A stretch of DNA of 64,000 nt, taken from contig NZ_BMOU01000001.1 of assembly GCF_014647235.1 (NCBI RefSeq), forward strand, positions 62,001 through 126,000, written 5' to 3'. Positions within the stretch are counted from its first letter, which is position 1, and every line of letters starts with the position of its first letter. Shown here piece by piece: positions 61,550 through 64,000 of this stretch. The notes under the pieces were generated by a model. That model was given only the letters and a program-made list of their open reading frames with translations. It did not search any database and was not told where the DNA came from. The DNA comes from Haloarcula pellucida. GTDB lineage: Archaea; Halobacteriota; Halobacteria; Halobacteriales; Haloarculaceae. A program made the position numbers and the translations under genes.

Positions 61550-62521
61550 ATGAACAAGTTCGTCTTCTTCGGCGGGAAAGGCGGCGTCGGCAAGACGACC
61601 GTCTCCAGCGCCTACGGACTGAAGTGCGCTCGCGACGGTCTTCGGACCTTGCTGGTCTCGACGGACCCGGCCCACAGCACTTCGGACGTCTTCGACCAGC
61701 AGTTCGACGACGACCCGAAACCCGTCGAGGGCCACGAGGACCTCTTCGCGATGGAACTGGACCCCGACGAGGAGGTCCAGCGCCACATGCGGGAGATAAA
61801 GTCGACGATGTCGGATCAGGTGAGTCCGGCCATCGTCAACGAGATCGACCGCCAGATAGAGTTGGCCCACCGGACGCCCGGGGCCTACGAGGCGGCGCTG
61901 TTCGACCGGTTCATCGACGTGATGCGAAACAGCGACGAGTACGACAGGGTCGTCTTCGACACCTCGCCGACCGGCGGGACGCTCCGACTGCTCGCACTCC
62001 CGGAGTTCCTCGAATCGTGGATAGAGCGACTCACGGCCAAGCGCAAGGAGAGCGTCGACCTCTTCGAGAAGGCCGCTATCGGGGACAAGGAGGCCCGACA
62101 GAAACTGAAAGAGGACCCCATCATCCGCCGACTCACGGAACGCAAGGAGATGTTCGAGTTCGCCGGCGAGACGCTACGCGAGGAGTCGGCGTTCTACCTC
62201 GTGTTGAACCCGGACGAACTCTCTATCGAGGAGTCCCGCCGTGCCATCGACGACTTGACCGACGCGAACCTGACGGTCGGCGGCCTCGTCGTCAACAAGG
62301 TCGCACCGGCACCGGACGACGACGAGACCGGCAAAGGCGCGACGTATCTGCGGGAACGGCACCGGACCGAACAGGACCGACTCGAACGGATCCACTCGGA
62401 GTTCGACCAACCGGTCGTCGCCGTCATCGAACAGCGCGTCTCCGAAATCAAGGGCGACCTCCTCGCGGAGGTCACCGAGGAACTCGGCATCGAGACGGCC
62501 GCGTCCCCGCCACAGGCATGA
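61550..62521 (+). CDS. Get3/ArsA-type (TRC40) ATPase
   Basis: A 323-residue deviant-Walker ATPase: P-loop GGKGGVGKTT (8-17), LLVSTDPAHSTSDVFDQQF (A-motif), VVFDTSPTGGTLRLLALPEF and YLVLNPDELSIEES. One ATPase half only, as in Get3. It lacks the metal-binding cysteine set of true ArsA, so tail-anchored protein targeting is the better guess. The proximal 98-residue gene is co-transcribed. Confidence 0.92.
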   Translation: MNKFVFFGGKGGVGKTTVSSAYGLKCARDGLRTLLVSTDPAHSTSDVFDQQFDDDPKPVEGHEDLFAMELDPDEEVQRHMREIKSTMSDQVSPAIVNEIDRQIELAHRTPGAYEAALFDRFIDVMRNSDEYDRVVFDTSPTGGTLRLLALPEFLESWIERLTAKRKESVDLFEKAAIGDKEARQKLKEDPIIRRLTERKEMFEFAGETLREESAFYLVLNPDELSIEESRRAIDDLTDANLTVGGLVVNKVAPAPDDDETGKGATYLRERHRTEQDRLERIHSEFDQPVVAVIEQRVSEIKGDLLAEVTEELGIETAASPPQA

Positions 62522-62600
62522 CCATTCCGGGCGGTCCGACGGGGCCGGCGTAGCCACTGCTCGGTTTCTCTCTGGCGATTCCGACCCCAATTGTCCACAA

Positions 62601-62610
62601 TTATTAAATA
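62601..62610 (+). promoter_or_regulatory. TATA-like promoter of cstA
   Basis: ttattaaata is the only strong AT block in 62522-62645 and lies 36-45 bases before the ATG at 62646, or 20-30 before an in-frame ATG at 62631. Confidence 0.5.
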
Positions 62611-62645
62611 CTTTTTGCCCACAGATACGGATGAGGGTAGACAAC

Positions 62646-64000
62646 ATGGTACAAGTACTGTGGCTCGTCGTCGCGACGCTCCTCACGTTCAGCGTAGGAT
62701 ACCTCGGGTATTCGCGGTATCTCGCACAGTTCGTCGAACTGAGCGACGAAAACACGACACCGGCACACAAGTACGAGGACGGACAGGAGTACGTCCCCTC
62801 GAAGAAACCGGTGTTGCTGGGACATCACTACTCCAGCATCGCCGGGGGTGCGCCCATCGTCGGGCCCATCACGGCCGGCGTCGTCTGGGGGTGGGCCCCG
62901 GCGCTGCTGTGGATCGCCATCGGCAACCCGCTGATGGGTAGCGTTCACGACTTCGTCTCGCTGTCGGGGAGTCTCCGACACGAGGGGAAGTCCATCGGCT
63001 ACATCATCGGCGAATACGTCGGCGAACGGGGCAAGAAGATGTTGCTGTGGTTCGCGTTCCTCACGATCATTCTCGTGGTGGCGGTGTTCGCACTCGTCGT
63101 CGCCATCGTGTTCAACGCCTATCCGCAGGCCGCGACGGCGAGTTTCGTGTACATCGCGCTGGCGCTGGTGTTCGGGGTCTACCTCTACCAGCTAGACCTC
63201 CCGTTCATCCCGGGGACCGCCGTCTTCGTCGCCGCAGTCTTCGGCGGCGTGTGGGTCGGCCTCAACTTCCCCATCGCACTGTTCCCGGCCGCCGAGGGCT
63301 CCTCGTACGTGGCTGGAACGACTGTTCTGTTCGGGTCGGGACTGGCGTCGATAGTGCCCGCGGCGGGCACGCTCGGTGCCAACACCGCCGGTTGGATTCC
63401 GGTCATCCTGCTGTATGCGGCCATCGCGTCGGTGCTCCCGGTGTGGATGTTGCTCCAACCGCGTGACTTCCTCTCGTCGTTCCTGCTGTATGCGGGGGTC
63501 GGCGGGGCGCTGCTGGCGGTCATCGTCGGGACGTTGCTCGGGACGTCCGCGGAACCGCTGGTCATCGAACTCGAAGCGTACTACGGCTTCATGGGGACGG
63601 CGGGCCTGCCGCTGTTCCCGCTGCTGTTCGTGACGATCGCGTGTGGGACCATCAGCGGCTTCCACTCGCTGGTCTCTTCGGGGACCACTGCGAAGCAACT
63701 GAACAAGGAATCAGACGCCCGCCCCATCGGCTACGGCGGCATGCTCGGTGAGGGGCTCCTCGCGACAGTCGCACTCGGCACCGTCGCCGTCGCCGGCGTC
63801 ACGGCTGGTGGTGGCATCGGCCGTGCCCTGCCGAACTTCGCGTCGGGCGGCGCCGTCATGCTGACGAGTTTCGGCATTCCACAGCAGGTCGGTGCCGTGT
63901 TCATGGCGCTCGTGCTCGTTAGTTTCCTGCTGACCTCGACCGACACGGCGGTCCGACTCGGGCGCTACATGGCCGAGGAAATCGTCGGTACGCCCGACGC
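62646..64000 (+). CDS. cstA: Carbon starvation protein CstA family (truncated by window end)
   Basis: 451 codons are present and the frame runs off the window. A multi-helix membrane protein with the CstA signatures KPVLLGHHYSSIAGGAPIVG, GWAPALLWIAIGNPLMGSVH, and FVTIACGTISGFHSLVSSGT followed by TAKQLNKESDARPIG. CstA proteins import peptides or pyruvate. The gene starts 124 bases after the Get3-type gene. ATG 62646 gives MVQVLWLVVAT; an in-frame ATG at 62631 would add five residues. Confidence 0.93.
   Translation, partial: MVQVLWLVVATLLTFSVGYLGYSRYLAQFVELSDENTTPAHKYEDGQEYVPSKKPVLLGHHYSSIAGGAPIVGPITAGVVWGWAPALLWIAIGNPLMGSVHDFVSLSGSLRHEGKSIGYIIGEYVGERGKKMLLWFAFLTIILVVAVFALVVAIVFNAYPQAATASFVYIALALVFGVYLYQLDLPFIPGTAVFVAAVFGGVWVGLNFPIALFPAAEGSSYVAGTTVLFGSGLASIVPAAGTLGANTAGWIPVILLYAAIASVLPVWMLLQPRDFLSSFLLYAGVGGALLAVIVGTLLGTSAEPLVIELEAYYGFMGTAGLPLFPLLFVTIACGTISGFHSLVSSGTTAKQLNKESDARPIGYGGMLGEGLLATVALGTVAVAGVTAGGGIGRALPNFASGGAVMLTSFGIPQQVGAVFMALVLVSFLLTSTDTAVRLGRYMAEEIVGTPD

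Noticed and set aside
1-64000. tRNA genes or CRISPR arrays in the intergenic gaps
   Set aside because: No cloverleaf-like segment with a T-loop consensus and no regularly spaced repeat was found by eye; a covariance-model scan would settle it.

Overview
The window is chromosomal DNA from a halophilic archaeon (class Halobacteria). The evidence is high GC, strongly acidic predicted proteins, archaeal information-processing genes (GatB, archaeal MetG with a fused tRNA-binding domain, membrane-anchored LonB, group II chaperonin), twin-arginine lipoprotein signals on copper proteins, archaeal TATA boxes and many ATGA/TGATG gene overlaps. The genus cannot be fixed from sequence alone; the gene set would suit a Haloarculaceae-like organism. 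I found no rRNA, tRNA, CRISPR array, transposase or prophage gene. Most of the window is core genome with small accessory patches.

Layout. 1-1.8 kb: gatB on the minus strand, with a second copy of its last ~85 bases just beyond its stop. 1.9-6.8 kb: an NTF2-like protein, a Tat-exported sugar-isomerase-like protein, and a minus-strand operon for a 2-oxoacid dehydrogenase complex (E1 alpha, E1 beta, a free lipoyl domain, a lipoyl-less E2). 7-12.2 kb: coiled-coil protein, smc and scpA, with two mini-ORFs bridging smc to scpA. 12.2-20.9 kb: site-2 protease, SDR, phosphoribosyltransferase, acetyltransferase, PhzF-like enzyme, PEP synthase. 20.9-28.9 kb: hisS, then a nitrous-oxide reductase locus (halocyanin, nosZ, a NosB-like membrane protein, nosD, nosF, nosY). 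29-37.5 kb: mfnA, membrane proteins, metG, an NfeD/SPFH pair, regulators and a TRAM protein. 37.6-44 kb: cysteine-cluster protein, MBL hydrolase, wHTH, methyltransferase, glycosyltransferase, amidohydrolase and a chaperonin subunit without a GGM tail. 44-47 kb: a large repeat-plus-cupredoxin lipoprotein preceded by two DtxR-type palindromes. 47-52.8 kb: SAM hydroxide adenosyltransferase and nadM, divergent from lonB and a CPBP protease; then a HAD phosphatase and an MGMT-like protein lacking the acceptor cysteine. 52.8-59.2 kb: trpCBA, the two archaeal early-shikimate genes (ADH synthase and 3-dehydroquinate synthase II) and a MinD-like ATPase. 59.2-64 kb: small membrane and zinc-ribbon proteins, an 80-base palindromic element, a Get3/ArsA ATPase and the start of cstA.

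How the genes work together. The nos block would let the cell respire N2O with a halocyanin as likely electron carrier; NosDFY would serve copper-site maturation, and no nosL or nosR is visible here. trpCBA, ADH synthase and DHQ synthase II cover the start of the aromatic pathway and the end of tryptophan synthesis; two TGTAC-type boxes at the trpC promoter suggest TrpY-like control. smc and scpA encode the condensin core. The DUF5059-like/cupredoxin lipoprotein is the best candidate for a little-described system: its architecture and metal-type operators suggest an iron-responsive cell-surface protein, formally comparable to EfeO. This last role is inference.
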